IMG/VR virus record: IMGVR_UViG_3300044715_001863
Location: 1 to 58,541 of that record
Strand: one strand, 5' to 3'
DNA: 58,541 bases
Source: a virus
Shown: positions 9,041 through 18,299 of the stretch, piece after piece
Position numbering within the stretch: the first letter of the stretch is position 1
Layout: the number at the start of each line of letters is the position of its first letter
Program-made: the position numbers and the translations under genes
The notes under the pieces: model-generated
What the model saw: only the letters and a program-made list of their open reading frames with translations
What the model was told of the DNA's origin: nothing
Databases searched by the model: none

Positions 9041-11455
9041 TTACATTTCAAAATCAGACTCTGGTGAATTAAAGTCACCTAAGCTTATATTATACTTATC
9101 AACAGGCTTCAAGTTTCCTAGAGTTAGATCCTTCTGTGATATAATTTTCTCCAAAACAAAATCCTCTACAGTTTTAGGATAAACCCTACCTATCGCATTA
9201 TCATTAGGTGCCTGTAAATTACCGATACCAGAATAAACATCACCAATTGAATTTGGTGAATTTGTCGCAGGTGGTACCGGAGGATAAACATCTCCAATTG
9301 AATTTGGTGCATTTGTCGCAGGTGGAACTGGTGGATAAACGTCATAGGATCCTAAATCACTATTAGCATTCGGAACATTAGGTGGATATACTTTTTCATT
9401 GATATCCGATTCTCTTGTCCCCAAGTTTGGTGGATAAACTTCCTCCCTAAAAGGAGGATATAGCCTATCCGGAACACCTAAATCAGCTCCCGGAACATCA
9501 GAATAAACATCATCCCTTAACGATGGACTATATAGACGTCCAGGAACACCCAAATCCTCACCAGGTACTCTATTATATGCATCACCCTCAGCTGGCGGAT
9601 AGACTCTACCAGGACCACCTAAATCTTTTCCGGGTACATCAGGATAGAAGTCGCCATCCGAAGGTGGGTATACCCTATCAGGACCACCTAAATCCTCGCC
9701 TGGTACTTTATCATAAACGTCGCTGTCCACTACGGGATAAACCCTATCAGGTACTCCTAAATCAGGTCCAGGAACGTTGTTGTATGAATCAGATCCTCTA
9801 GTTGCATCTGGATAAACCCTATCTGGTACACCAAGATCTCTTCCTGGTACATTACGATAAACATCGCTTTGCCCGCCTACCTCAGTCGGATACACCCTGC
9901 TAATTGTCTCGTTAGTGCTGACGCCAAGATCCTGTCCAGGAACCCTTCTGTAAACGTCACCTTCACCTGAGTTAGAGGGAGGACCATATACTCTATCGGG
10001 AGGTCCACCGAATCCAGTTGTCTGAGGGTTCGGTAAAGGTCGATCCAGATTTCTTAGACTAAGTTCTGAATTAGTAACCTGATCTAAGAAATTTTGGGCA
10101 GAGTTATAACTCAGATCGCTAAGAATCTGTGATGGATTCAGGGAGTAAATATTACCCAATAGAGTCTGATCCAGTCCGGAAAGAGCTGGATTTAGGTACT
10201 CTGCAACACCTTCGTTTATAAAATCATCTACTGTGTTGCTCAGAAAGTTAGTTAAAAGCTCTCCTGCTATACCTAAAGCCCCACCTGTTGTTGTTGGATC
10301 CTGCATAACAGAACTCTTTGATTGATCCCATCCGTCCGATAGTACAAGAGGGTTTTGATCACTTCTAATATTCGGAAATTGATACTTGGTTCTTACCCTT
10401 CCGACGTGTACTTTGAAAGAATACCCGATAGGTCTAGCAGACTCAGACCCAGCATCTATTGTTGTAGGCACAGAGGTGGAATCATCAAAATCAAACTCGC
10501 AATTACTGCACTCCATTATCAACATAGGTTTTATCCCCGTTTGATCACTCTGATTTCTAAATAAGCTAAGTTCGCCATCAAGACCAGAATTATCTATAAC
10601 ATTGCCAAGCAATCCGCTAAAAGCACCGGGGGTCTGAGAGGGATCAGATCCATAGGACTGATTAAAAGAATTAGCGGTATCAGCCGAATTTGTAGACCCA
10701 GGATTGTTGTTATTACCTACCAGGCTGGATAGGTTGCTTATCGTAGTTAAAGCTGCAGAAGATGCAATAAGTCTAGATGTTTTAAAGAAATTTCTTATCT
10801 CCGTAACAAATATGTACATCTTGAATCTTCTCAAGTTTCTAGGAACGGTTTCTCTCATGTGATCAGCATCGAATGTTGCTTGTTTATACATTTCTCCCAG
10901 AGCTGTCATTCTCTGATTTAAAGACTCGAGACAAGTGAATACTAGCGGTTTACCGGAGGTTCTTGATGGGTTAAATCCGGCTTCTGCACCACCGATGTAT
11001 CCAGTTCTAGCCACTTTAACTAAAGCGTCTAATCCATCTATAGATTGCAGGAACCAGGGATAATTGTCCAGTAGATCCTTAAGAGAAACTGAAAATTGAT
11101 TCAATATATCAGCTCTTTTACCACCAGACCCGTTGAAGAATTGGCTTTCTCTTTGCCTCAGATAACCCTGTGCGGAGTAAAAGGACACATTCTGACTTCC
11201 TTTAACGGAGTAAGCTGGCTGCCCGAATGGGTTTGAACTGAAAAATCCGCTATTACCGGATTGGAATGAATAATTATCCTTTCTAAAAAGAGGACTAGGC
11301 GGTTGACCAAACTCGGCATCGATAGGAAGATTTCCGAAGTCTATCACAACCTTAAACCCAAGGTATGTAGGGTCTTCGAATTTGCCCTGTTCTGATAGCT
11401 TAAATCCTTTTAGAAATAAACTCCTGAGTTGATCTGTTGTTCCCGGCCAAGCCAT
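9041..11455 (-). CDS. Tail/baseplate protein with seven VPGxDLGxPxRVYP repeats
   Basis: An 804-residue protein in two parts. The N-terminal 400 residues look like a tail-tube-junction or tube-initiator domain, with TCLESLNQRMTALGEMYKQA followed by a PRNLRRFKMYIFVTEIR segment; a gp48/gp54-type role is plausible but unproven. The C-terminal part holds seven copies of a unit of the form Y..VPG.DLG.P.RVYP, then two near-identical 18-residue VYPPVPPATN.PNSIGD units, then a short acidic tail. It lies between the hub gp27-like gene and the spike gene, two bases from the latter. Confidence 0.6.
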   Translation of the reverse strand: MAWPGTTDQLRSLFLKGFKLSEQGKFEDPTYLGFKVVIDFGNLPIDAEFGQPPSPLFRKDNYSFQSGNSGFFSSNPFGQPAYSVKGSQNVSFYSAQGYLRQRESQFFNGSGGKRADILNQFSVSLKDLLDNYPWFLQSIDGLDALVKVARTGYIGGAEAGFNPSRTSGKPLVFTCLESLNQRMTALGEMYKQATFDADHMRETVPRNLRRFKMYIFVTEIRNFFKTSRLIASSAALTTISNLSSLVGNNNNPGSTNSADTANSFNQSYGSDPSQTPGAFSGLLGNVIDNSGLDGELSLFRNQSDQTGIKPMLIMECSNCEFDFDDSTSVPTTIDAGSESARPIGYSFKVHVGRVRTKYQFPNIRSDQNPLVLSDGWDQSKSSVMQDPTTTGGALGIAGELLTNFLSNTVDDFINEGVAEYLNPALSGLDQTLLGNIYSLNPSQILSDLSYNSAQNFLDQVTNSELSLRNLDRPLPNPQTTGFGGPPDRVYGPPSNSGEGDVYRRVPGQDLGVSTNETISRVYPTEVGGQSDVYRNVPGRDLGVPDRVYPDATRGSDSYNNVPGPDLGVPDRVYPVVDSDVYDKVPGEDLGGPDRVYPPSDGDFYPDVPGKDLGGPGRVYPPAEGDAYNRVPGEDLGVPGRLYSPSLRDDVYSDVPGADLGVPDRLYPPFREEVYPPNLGTRESDINEKVYPPNVPNANSDLGSYDVYPPVPPATNAPNSIGDVYPPVPPATNSPNSIGDVYSGIGNLQAPNDNAIGRVYPKTVEDFVLEKIISQKDLTLGNLKPVDKYNISLGDFNSPESDFEM
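9229..9970 (-). repeat. Coding tandem repeats in the 804-aa tail protein
   Basis: Seven imperfect units of roughly 54-75 bp encode Y..VPG.DLG.P.RVYP (about 9.43-9.97 kb). Two further near-identical 54-bp units encode VYPPVPPATN.PNSIGD (about 9.23-9.34 kb). Codons vary between units while the protein pattern is kept, so selection acts at protein level. Confidence 0.85.
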
Positions 11456-11469
11456 TTAATTAATTTTTT

Positions 11470-11480
11470 CTATATTTATC
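11470..11480 (-). promoter_or_regulatory. Candidate late promoter (GATAAATATAG)
   Basis: The minus strand reads GATAAATATAG, 14 bases before the ATG of the 804-residue tail gene. It is one of the closest matches here to the T4 late promoter TATAAATA. Confidence 0.5.
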
Positions 11481-11491
11481 GACCAGTGCTA

Positions 11492-13045
11492 TTAAACATC
11501 CACAAGAGGAAACGGAGAGTATTTTTGAAGAATACCCGATGTGTTAATATCCCATTGTCTCTTAGCTAAAGTGAGCACCTGCCTCATCCCTCTAGCACTA
11601 TCATAAGTAACATCCATACCAACAACCACATAATTACCAGAGAGAAAGTTATCAAGAACTGGCTGATCTGAGTTACCTGACTTGTAATTCTCTACCGTAC
11701 CGGTGTTATCCTTTCTTTTATCTTGTGCACCATAGACGTACATCTGAACTGGCAGTACCTGTCCTCTATAAATACCCGCAAAATAGGTGACCATCTCAAC
11801 TTTAAACAAAAGCTTTGTGGCATCTTCTATATTCATTAAATTCTGGTATCTAGCGTGGAAATAGTTGGGATGGGTACCAGGATTATCCTCACTATATTCA
11901 TTCACAACGCCCAGCCATTCTATTCTTCTCTCATTTTTATACAAATCTTCAGTAGCTCTACCTTTTTGTAAAACTGTATTGGCCCCTATGCTATCGGGTG
12001 TTCCTGATTCTATATCATACCCAACAATCTTATCCTCTGCATTACTGGTTTGGTTATTCTCGTCATAATAAGTTATTCTTGTGAAATACCCGGTCTTATT
12101 TGATTTCTGGCCTGCACCCGAAACTAATATGAATCCGGATAAAGCAAAAGGTACAGATCCGGCCTTCCAAGAGTTGCTAATAACAAGTGGCGTCTGTTTA
12201 AGTGAGGGGTTAGCAGCACTAGGTATCACAGCATCGGGCGTAACACTAGCAGGACCCAATGTAACCATTGCGACAACTTCAGGGTCACCGCTATATAAAA
12301 ATTGGCTGCCCATATTTACAAAATTAAGATTATAATAGCAGTCTATAAAAGACATATAGAAGCTATTGTCATCTTTATACGAATCTCTAGTTACATCTTT
12401 TACGAAATCGAAATAGGAATAATTTGGGCAAAGCCAGTTCATTGTATCGTTTAGATTCGAATCATTAGTAGAAAATCCAAGATCTAGATCCTGAGCAACC
12501 TGAAAAAGGGTATCGTAAGACGTCGAAGCACCAAAAGATTTACTTCTGTTTGTATAAATGCCAGGAACCCTGCATTCTGCAAGGATATTAAACTTCAGAT
12601 TCTGACCTAGTCCATCCGAATCGATTCCTTTATCAGCTAATTTGGAGGTCAATTCTGCATCTACCGTAAGTATATTAAAATCCATCCTGATGGGCTTATA
12701 GACGTCCTCCAGCGATCTGATATAAACGGATACTATGTCGCCATCTTTAGGGTAGCTGACTGAAAGGAATGAAGTTTCCATAGCAGTGAAGCTGAGCCTA
12801 ATAACGGGCATAAACCCATTCATATCTAAGTTAAAATACCGAAGATACTTGGTAACGTAATATCCATTAATAACGACAAGTGGGGTCTTACTTCCCAGCG
12901 TAGCGTCGCTATTATCAGCGGCTAGATCCTTCTCTAACTCGCCCTGACCCTCGGCAGTTTTAGCTAGATCCCCTATTTGATCGAGCTTAATGGAGTTACT
13001 AGCTACTGTTGCTATTTGAATTTGGTCTTTAGATATTGTAGCCAT
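11492..13045 (-). CDS. gp27: Baseplate hub protein, gp27/gpD-like
   Basis: A 517-residue protein. Residues 177-206 carry the hub-type signature (YDTLFQVAQDLDLGFSTND, then NDTMNWLCP) common to gp27, gpD and VgrG N-terminal domains, and the N-terminus is beta-barrel-like (VVINGYYVTKYLRYFNLDM). The hub trimer joins the tail tube to the spike. T4 gp27 is 391 aa, so this one carries extra sequence, probably the Gly/Ala-rich insert around residues 255-300. It lies between gp53-like and tail-junction-like genes in the baseplate operon. Confidence 0.75.
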   Translation of the reverse strand: MATISKDQIQIATVASNSIKLDQIGDLAKTAEGQGELEKDLAADNSDATLGSKTPLVVINGYYVTKYLRYFNLDMNGFMPVIRLSFTAMETSFLSVSYPKDGDIVSVYIRSLEDVYKPIRMDFNILTVDAELTSKLADKGIDSDGLGQNLKFNILAECRVPGIYTNRSKSFGASTSYDTLFQVAQDLDLGFSTNDSNLNDTMNWLCPNYSYFDFVKDVTRDSYKDDNSFYMSFIDCYYNLNFVNMGSQFLYSGDPEVVAMVTLGPASVTPDAVIPSAANPSLKQTPLVISNSWKAGSVPFALSGFILVSGAGQKSNKTGYFTRITYYDENNQTSNAEDKIVGYDIESGTPDSIGANTVLQKGRATEDLYKNERRIEWLGVVNEYSEDNPGTHPNYFHARYQNLMNIEDATKLLFKVEMVTYFAGIYRGQVLPVQMYVYGAQDKRKDNTGTVENYKSGNSDQPVLDNFLSGNYVVVGMDVTYDSARGMRQVLTLAKRQWDINTSGILQKYSPFPLVDV

Positions 13046-13053
13046 TTAAAAAT

Positions 13054-13650
13054 TTATTGCTGATTACCGTTAGAATTATTAACACCGTTAACTCCACCAC
13101 CACCCGCATCTGGGCCAAATACTATAATTCCATTCTTTCTTACCGTTGGCCTTTCACCGGCTTGCGACACGTTTGGCGGTAGTATCTGTGCTGGCTGTTT
13201 TTTTATCTTGGATTCCACAAATTTTTTCCTACCCTCACTTGCCTTTACTATCTTTTGTTCCTGACTTTTTCTAAATGCATCCGAAGGACTAGAGTTTGTA
13301 TTCCCCCCTTTTTCTAGATTCTTTTTTACATCAAATGCATTCTCAAATGTTGATACCTTAGGTAAATATAAGAATTGGCCAGATCCTATCGCAAATGGAT
13401 TCGCTATGCTATTAAATTTACAAAGAGACCCCATTAAAGACTGGTCCCCGTATTTTGCTGCTGCTATTATATCAGGCCTCATCGTGTCATCATCACTAAG
13501 CATATAAATAGAATTTATCTGAACGTTTACATTCAAATAGTTAAGTGATGATTTAGTAAGATCCCATATACCAAGATTTGCATTCATCTGGTCCTTATTG
13601 GGATTAAAAACGTTCTTATTTCTATAAAGAGTATCTATTGATAGTGCCAT
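13054..13650 (-). CDS. gp53: gp53-like baseplate wedge protein with LysM-type motif
   Basis: A 198-residue protein. Residues 58-98 match the LysM-like pattern seen in T4 gp53 and similar tail proteins: RPDIIAAAKYGDQSLMGSL, a short Lys/Phe/Asn turn, then NPFAIGSGQFLYLP. The C-terminal 90 residues are basic, then Gly/Asn-rich and probably disordered. T4 gp53 (196 aa) is a wedge component, almost the same length. The gene lies 17 bases after the 616-residue tail gene and 8 bases before the gp27-like gene. Confidence 0.7.
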   Translation of the reverse strand: MALSIDTLYRNKNVFNPNKDQMNANLGIWDLTKSSLNYLNVNVQINSIYMLSDDDTMRPDIIAAAKYGDQSLMGSLCKFNSIANPFAIGSGQFLYLPKVSTFENAFDVKKNLEKGGNTNSSPSDAFRKSQEQKIVKASEGRKKFVESKIKKQPAQILPPNVSQAGERPTVRKNGIIVFGPDAGGGGVNGVNNSNGNQQ

Positions 13651-13667
13651 GCTAAAGTGAAAATATT

Positions 13668-15518
13668 TTAAGGATTCGTTATGGGACCTTGCGAGTCTGC
13701 GTCGCTTTGAGTGTAAGGAAGAACTCCAGATGTAATTTTCTGTGCATAATTCTGATTAATTCTATTACCCTGAGTATCTGAAAATGCTCCATCGGATTGT
13801 CCATTTGCATAAGTCTGTAGTGACGACTGATATAATCTACCATCACCTCTATTAAACATAGATTCAATCTCACCTCTTTCCCTATCTCTTCCGTGTTTTA
13901 ATGTATACGTAGCTTTCAATTCAGCTGGGAAATCGTCGGGACCTAATCTTTCAGAAAACTCAATCTGAACAGATTCACAAATAAGATTCCCTATCATCGC
14001 TATCGGGTTACACGGGTTGCCAACTACAAGATGCCATTCCCCGATTGGTGCACCCGTTAAAAAAGAAAGAGGTAATTGAACCTTTTCTATAAATTTCTCT
14101 TGCAAAGCTATGCTAATCGCTCTTTCAACAGCGGGTGATGTTCCACCTGTTATTACATTGGCAAGATCATTTGTACCATTTGCGCCTATCGTTTCCTTTA
14201 TTTTGCCGGCTGCTTCAGAAGCTGCTCCTGCTTGATCACCTGTCAAAAGTTCATTTATATCAGTTGAGTGGTTTTTTATAAAATTGATAGGGTCCCTATA
14301 AAAACTAGCAAGTCCTGCATTTCCACCTGGGAATCCTACTGGATAAAATTCGCTGTTGTATCTTATAGTGGGTGTTAAAAAGTTACCATAATTAGTGCCC
14401 AGTCCAAGTAAGCTCCCCATAAGATCAAGCATAGCTGCTTTTGTGTTAACCTCTCCTATAGAAGTCAGGTCATAATGGAAGGCAAGGGACATACCAGTGT
14501 TTGTGAAACTCAATCCCCTGTCTCTTATATACGTATTACTTACGGTATCTACACTGGTCCATATAAAATCTGATAGAGCGCCATCTTGCTCATTTACAGC
14601 TTTATCCCTCAAAACAGAAGCTAAACCTCCCCTTTGTGCTATTTGGTTAGGATCGGCTACTGATGCAACCAAGTTAAATAGCTTCTGTAAGCTATCTGCA
14701 TCCGTTGGTGCAGCATCTCCAAGGAGTTTGGCAATATCTGGTATTGAATAAGGCAGCGAATTGAAAAGGCCCTTATCAAAAGCTTCCTGTGTTATCGACC
14801 CACTTTGTGGCTTCGAAAGCCACTCCAATCCTGTTGTAAATCCTATTAGGGTGCTCAGCTTGTTACCAGTATCGTCTCCTAACCATGTAACTGCTTGAGC
14901 TACTGGTCTTCCTGCTCCCTCCCTTCTAGTTGAATCGGAATCTGCTACAGACGACGGTATACTTAAATTATCCCTCATTGGGGTTGGGAATCTTCTTAGA
15001 GTGACCATGTAGTTATTGGGTATAGTTCCGTAATATTTACAATAGAGGAAATCCTTCCAATTATACGGGGCAGCAAGCCCTCCTACTATAGAGCCTCCAA
15101 GATTATTAGAAAGGTAACTATTCAAAGTATTACTCAGTGAGGATGCTTCTAAAGATGCGCTGCTGCTAACTAGAAAAGCAGCAGAGGGGTTCTTAGATTG
15201 TATAGAGGATATCTTTGAATTGTATGTTGCATTCTCTGAGCTGTAATAAGACTCCATGAAATCATTCTCACCATTCCCGAATGCATACATAAGAAACTGC
15301 CCATACTTACCGGGTCTTCTAAAGCCAGCATCATAGAAAAGAGTTCTTGGAGCAGGACCTTTATAAGGATTATCGGAGCCTAGATTACTAGCTCTCTGTA
15401 TCGTATTTTGAGCATTAAGCTGAAGAATTCTCTCATCGTAAAGAACGGAGGGAGTATTCGAATCGAGAACATTAGATTGACCAACGTCAACTCCATTTAC
15501 TATGTAATAATAACCCAT
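13668..15518 (-). CDS. Tail/baseplate virion protein, 616 aa
   Basis: Family uncertain. Segments that look structural are TLFYDAGFRRPGKYGQFLMY near residue 59, GTIPNNYMVTLRRFPTPMRD near 164, and a C-terminal beta-rich domain (GEWHLVVGNPCNPIAMIGNL, then ATYTLKHGRDRERGEIESMF) reminiscent of tube-like folds in baseplate-proximal proteins. The Ala/Ser-rich centre is probably linker. It is the first gene of the hub block; a possible hairpin lies just upstream. A baseplate role is inferred from its place before gp53 and gp27 homologues. Confidence 0.55.
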   Translation of the reverse strand: MGYYYIVNGVDVGQSNVLDSNTPSVLYDERILQLNAQNTIQRASNLGSDNPYKGPAPRTLFYDAGFRRPGKYGQFLMYAFGNGENDFMESYYSSENATYNSKISSIQSKNPSAAFLVSSSASLEASSLSNTLNSYLSNNLGGSIVGGLAAPYNWKDFLYCKYYGTIPNNYMVTLRRFPTPMRDNLSIPSSVADSDSTRREGAGRPVAQAVTWLGDDTGNKLSTLIGFTTGLEWLSKPQSGSITQEAFDKGLFNSLPYSIPDIAKLLGDAAPTDADSLQKLFNLVASVADPNQIAQRGGLASVLRDKAVNEQDGALSDFIWTSVDTVSNTYIRDRGLSFTNTGMSLAFHYDLTSIGEVNTKAAMLDLMGSLLGLGTNYGNFLTPTIRYNSEFYPVGFPGGNAGLASFYRDPINFIKNHSTDINELLTGDQAGAASEAAGKIKETIGANGTNDLANVITGGTSPAVERAISIALQEKFIEKVQLPLSFLTGAPIGEWHLVVGNPCNPIAMIGNLICESVQIEFSERLGPDDFPAELKATYTLKHGRDRERGEIESMFNRGDGRLYQSSLQTYANGQSDGAFSDTQGNRINQNYAQKITSGVLPYTQSDADSQGPITNP

Positions 15519-15534
15519 TAGGAATATAGTTAAT

Positions 15535-15566
15535 TTAGGGGTGGTATCTTTAGCATATCACCCTAA
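15535..15566 (-). other. Possible hairpin in the leader of the 616-aa tail gene
   Basis: The arms TTAGGG and CCCTAA flank a shorter inner stem about 17 bases before the ATG on the minus strand. No T-run follows on the minus strand, so it does not look like an intrinsic terminator; it could affect mRNA stability or translation. Confidence 0.35.
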
Positions 15567-15595
15567 TATATATTCCTCCAAGAATAGACGGTAAA

Positions 15596-15871
15596 TTAAT
15601 CCTCAGAGACAGAATCCCAATCTCTTTTTATAACAAGATTCTTAAAAGAACCATATGTTGCCTCGGGGGGAGCTAGGTTCAATGAGGATGGTGTATACTC
15701 AGAATCACTTACTTCTTGAGTCTCTACCTGCTCATTCTTTAATTTTTGCAGATATCTTCTACGTATCTCCGCTCCCATCTCAGATGTAACGATTTCATTT
15801 AAAGAATTTGTAGGGTCAACTTTTTTAAGTTCCCTCTGTAATCTCCTTCTTTCTCTTCTATTTTGACTCAT
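15596..15871 (-). CDS. Small basic protein, 91 aa, unknown
   Basis: Unrecognised. The first 18 residues are very basic (MSQNRRERRRLQRELKK), followed by a helical middle with an Arg/Lys cluster and an acidic C-terminus. Such a split could bind nucleic acid or an acidic partner. It starts 8 bases after the Nudix gene and probably shares its transcript. Confidence 0.55.
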   Translation of the reverse strand: MSQNRRERRRLQRELKKVDPTNSLNEIVTSEMGAEIRRRYLQKLKNEQVETQEVSDSEYTPSSLNLAPPEATYGSFKNLVIKRDWDSVSED

Positions 15872-15878
15872 AAAAAAA

Positions 15879-16463
15879 TTATAAAGTGATATTAAATCCC
15901 TTTGGTTTAAAAAGGTCCTCCGAATCAGGATTGTGTAGATCTTTTCCTAATACAAATTTAAAAAGCTTTAAAAATAAAGCTGGAATGAAAACGTCCTTGC
16001 ATTTAACAACGTCATTAGCTGGTATGAAGACAAATTTAGAAAGAGCTTCTTGCTCACTTCCGTCTGTAGTGGGTTCCTCTCTTTGCAAATCGCTAACATC
16101 AACAGCAAAACAAGGCTGTTCGTGATCAACAAACTTAGACGATATTGCATTTCCTAGAAAATACCATCTATCATTATCGCTCACCATATACCCGGATTCC
16201 TCGTGCAGCTCTCTTTTAGCTGTTTCTAAAAAGTTAGGATCCTCGTCATCGCTGGATCCGGTGATAGGAGAGATTGAATATCCACCTTCCCTAAAAACAT
16301 TATACTCCTTCAAAACACCAATAAGTAGGGGAAGTCCCTCTTTATCAGCGATATAGGGGAGAATAACAACATTGGAGAAGTTAGGAACTATTCCTACTTT
16401 ACCGTCTCTTTCTATCAGATTTAAATATTCTGATGAAAACAATACTTTGTCATCATTCTTCAT
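15879..16463 (-). CDS. Nudix hydrolase
   Basis: A 194-residue protein with a Nudix box ending RELHEESGY at residues 84-92, after GGYSISPITGSSDDEDPNF. The upstream part of the box is shifted relative to the GX5EX7REUXEEXGU consensus: the residue eight before Arg84 is Pro76 and the nearby acidic residues are two and three positions further on. Nudix enzymes hydrolyse nucleoside diphosphates linked to another group; T4 has NudE. The substrate cannot be read from sequence. The start overlaps the preceding gene by 11 bases. Confidence 0.8.
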   Translation of the reverse strand: MKNDDKVLFSSEYLNLIERDGKVGIVPNFSNVVILPYIADKEGLPLLIGVLKEYNVFREGGYSISPITGSSDDEDPNFLETAKRELHEESGYMVSDNDRWYFLGNAISSKFVDHEQPCFAVDVSDLQREEPTTDGSEQEALSKFVFIPANDVVKCKDVFIPALFLKLFKFVLGKDLHNPDSEDLFKPKGFNITL

Positions 16464-17106
16464 TTTCTTCTCTTATCTTTTTATTTTTTACAGTTTCCTT
16501 TTGTACGGCTGGTTTGCTATTTGCTGAGCCGTAATAATTTTCTCTTATTGATTTCGAAAGAGTGTTTCTAATATCATCGATGTCTATGCTATCTATGATA
16601 AATTGTACAATTTCATTCTCAGCATCATCAAAGGAACTGGTTAGAACATTAAAAAGATCTTTGGATGGCAGAGGCACTTTAATCTTAAACTCTATTTCAA
16701 CCGGTTTCTTTTTTTGTCTAGCTAACAAATTATATATCGGAGATTGTGAAGCTTCATTTACAGCAGTTCCGGTATCGCCAAATTTTATAGATGAAACAGA
16801 TGCATGTGACTGCGGGGCTGGTGTAGGTGCGGGACGGGGCTCAACTCTTTGAGCCGGATACCACGTCATATATTCCTCGAGAATATTGTAGTTGATTCTA
16901 GAACCACCTTTAAAGTGTATATAAAATTGATCATCCTGCTGTGTAACAACATCGAATGAGACAACATTCATTAAATTTTCCCCCTTGATCCATTGAAAAT
17001 CGTGATTAGTGTATCTATTGGTTAAAATCTCAACACTGATTTCTTCTCCGTTATCAGACATATTTCTTTTTTTTATTTTAAAAATATTTGCAATTCTCTC
17101 GAACAT
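16453..17106 (-). CDS. Unknown protein, 217 aa
   Basis: Not recognised. The N-terminal 85 residues are beta-like, a Pro/Ala-rich linker (PRPAPTPAPQ) is at about residues 92-102, and the C-terminal 100 residues are helical with a conserved-looking SFDDAENEIVQFIIDSIDID stretch and a basic tail. A second ATG 15 codons in (MSDNGEE) is an alternative start and would remove a Lys-rich peptide. It precedes and overlaps the Nudix gene. Confidence 0.55.
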   Translation of the reverse strand: MFERIANIFKIKKRNMSDNGEEISVEILTNRYTNHDFQWIKGENLMNVVSFDVVTQQDDQFYIHFKGGSRINYNILEEYMTWYPAQRVEPRPAPTPAPQSHASVSSIKFGDTGTAVNEASQSPIYNLLARQKKKPVEIEFKIKVPLPSKDLFNVLTSSFDDAENEIVQFIIDSIDIDDIRNTLSKSIRENYYGSANSKPAVQKETVKNKKIREENEE

Positions 17107-17138
17107 CCAGTTCTTTTTATTTTATTCGAAAAATTCAC

Positions 17139-17273
17139 TTAGTTTCCCATGTTATAGAAGTAAATTCTAGTCATAATTTGATCATCAGACCTTTCAAATC
17201 CGTAGATATGGTTGCCATTCGGCTTAGATATTTTTAAAATCTGGCCGTGGTCAATCGAATCTATTCTTTCCAT
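17139..17273 (-). CDS. Small ORF, 44 aa, unknown
   Basis: An ATG-to-TAA frame that fills the gap between two larger genes; the protein begins MERIDSIDHGQILKISKPNG and ends in FYNMGN. It has normal composition for the neighbourhood and good spacing on both sides. No homologue is recognised. Its claim to be a gene rests on filling an otherwise empty 200-base interval in a compact genome. Confidence 0.5.
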   Translation of the reverse strand: MERIDSIDHGQILKISKPNGNHIYGFERSDDQIMTRIYFYNMGN

Positions 17274-17309
17274 GATTAGATTCTAGAGATAAAAATGAAT
17301 AAGTTTCCT

Positions 17310-18299
17310 TTATTTTTTATTTGAAAAGTTCAAATAAATGTCAGACACCTCTTTTTCGGGCATAAATTCCTTAAGAAGATCACCAACTTCATTGATGTGA
17401 TTAATATCTTTCTGGCCAGCCTTGTATGTTCTGGAGTCGTCCGAATATTGATAGTCCCAATCATGTGACTTTAGAAGCTCTATGTAATAATTAAGCAGAC
17501 CGTCTTTCTCTGCTTGCTTCTCTTTATTAAGGGATCTTAGTATCAGATACCTTAGGTATGGATTATTTTCAACCTCTGTTATCCTAGCACTTGCTTGATA
17601 ATTTTTACCGTCTATATTGAATATGAAGGAAGGCTGATTAGATCCCTTAGTGTAGCTGAATCTTATAGCAGGTCTTGTTTCTTTCTTGGAAGAATATATT
17701 TCAAAGTCACCAACAAGATCCTCCTTGGATCTTTTGTTTATTATAACATTCATCCCATTCTCTGTTATACCCTCAAATTGGTAATCTGAACTTCCCCTTT
17801 CCAGGGAAGCAATAGCATCATTAAGACCAACCTGATCTAGTATTAAATCTAGGTCATCCTTGGCCTGTTCCAAAATATCATCTATTCCCTTTCTCTTCTT
17901 TAATTCTTGCGAGTCCACAAAGTCATTCAGGAAATTTTCTAATTTTCTTCTGTTAGCTTCGTCCTTGAACCAGTAAGTATAAGATGGTATTTCAACAGGA
18001 TAATAAGCACCAGAACTAGAAACGTATTTCTTTTTGAAGCATGCTGAAGATGGAATCCATAAATACTCGGAGTGCTTACCGTCTGGCTTAACATAAGCTA
18101 ATGCAACAGCCTTTTCAGTTTTCTTAGCAATGTTTATATAAGATTCGTCCATTCGATCACCGTTTAGAAGGGAATCGCACATTCTTATATCATAGCCTCC
18201 GTCCCATCTTTCACTTATGTTATAAGCAGAAGAGCCTCCTTTGAAACTGGGAGAAGACTCGTTTATGAATAAATTAAAATCCAGCAATCTGTTATTCAT
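17310..18299 (-). CDS. Probable head-internal protein, about 329 aa
   Basis: Unrecognised body. The frame opens with TTG, but the ATG two codons inside gives the N-terminus MNNRLLDFNLFINESS, which resembles the T4 capsid-targeting peptide of IPIII (MKTYQEFIAEA): short, with two Phe, then [LI]xE where the prohead protease cuts. The rest is soluble, mixed helix and strand, with a basic Lys-rich end. Packaging inside the head is inference from the N-terminus and from many neighbours with the same feature. Confidence 0.55.
   Translation of the reverse strand: MNNRLLDFNLFINESSPSFKGGSSAYNISERWDGGYDIRMCDSLLNGDRMDESYINIAKKTEKAVALAYVKPDGKHSEYLWIPSSACFKKKYVSSSGAYYPVEIPSYTYWFKDEANRRKLENFLNDFVDSQELKKRKGIDDILEQAKDDLDLILDQVGLNDAIASLERGSSDYQFEGITENGMNVIINKRSKEDLVGDFEIYSSKKETRPAIRFSYTKGSNQPSFIFNIDGKNYQASARITEVENNPYLRYLILRSLNKEKQAEKDGLLNYYIELLKSHDWDYQYSDDSRTYKAGQKDINHINEVGDLLKEFMPEKEVSDIYLNFSNKK

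Noticed and set aside
9523-9801. Plus-strand open frame of 92 codons
   Set aside because: It is the opposite strand of the repeat-rich tail gene; its Pro/His/Leu-rich sequence follows from the repeats there.
9229-9970. Tandem repeats possibly a CRISPR array or phase-variable island
   Set aside because: They are coding repeats within one protein frame, with preserved residues and divergent codons.
15535-15566. Intrinsic terminator in the leader of the 616-residue tail gene
   Set aside because: A hairpin is present, but no T-run follows on the transcribed strand, so it is listed only as a possible regulatory hairpin.
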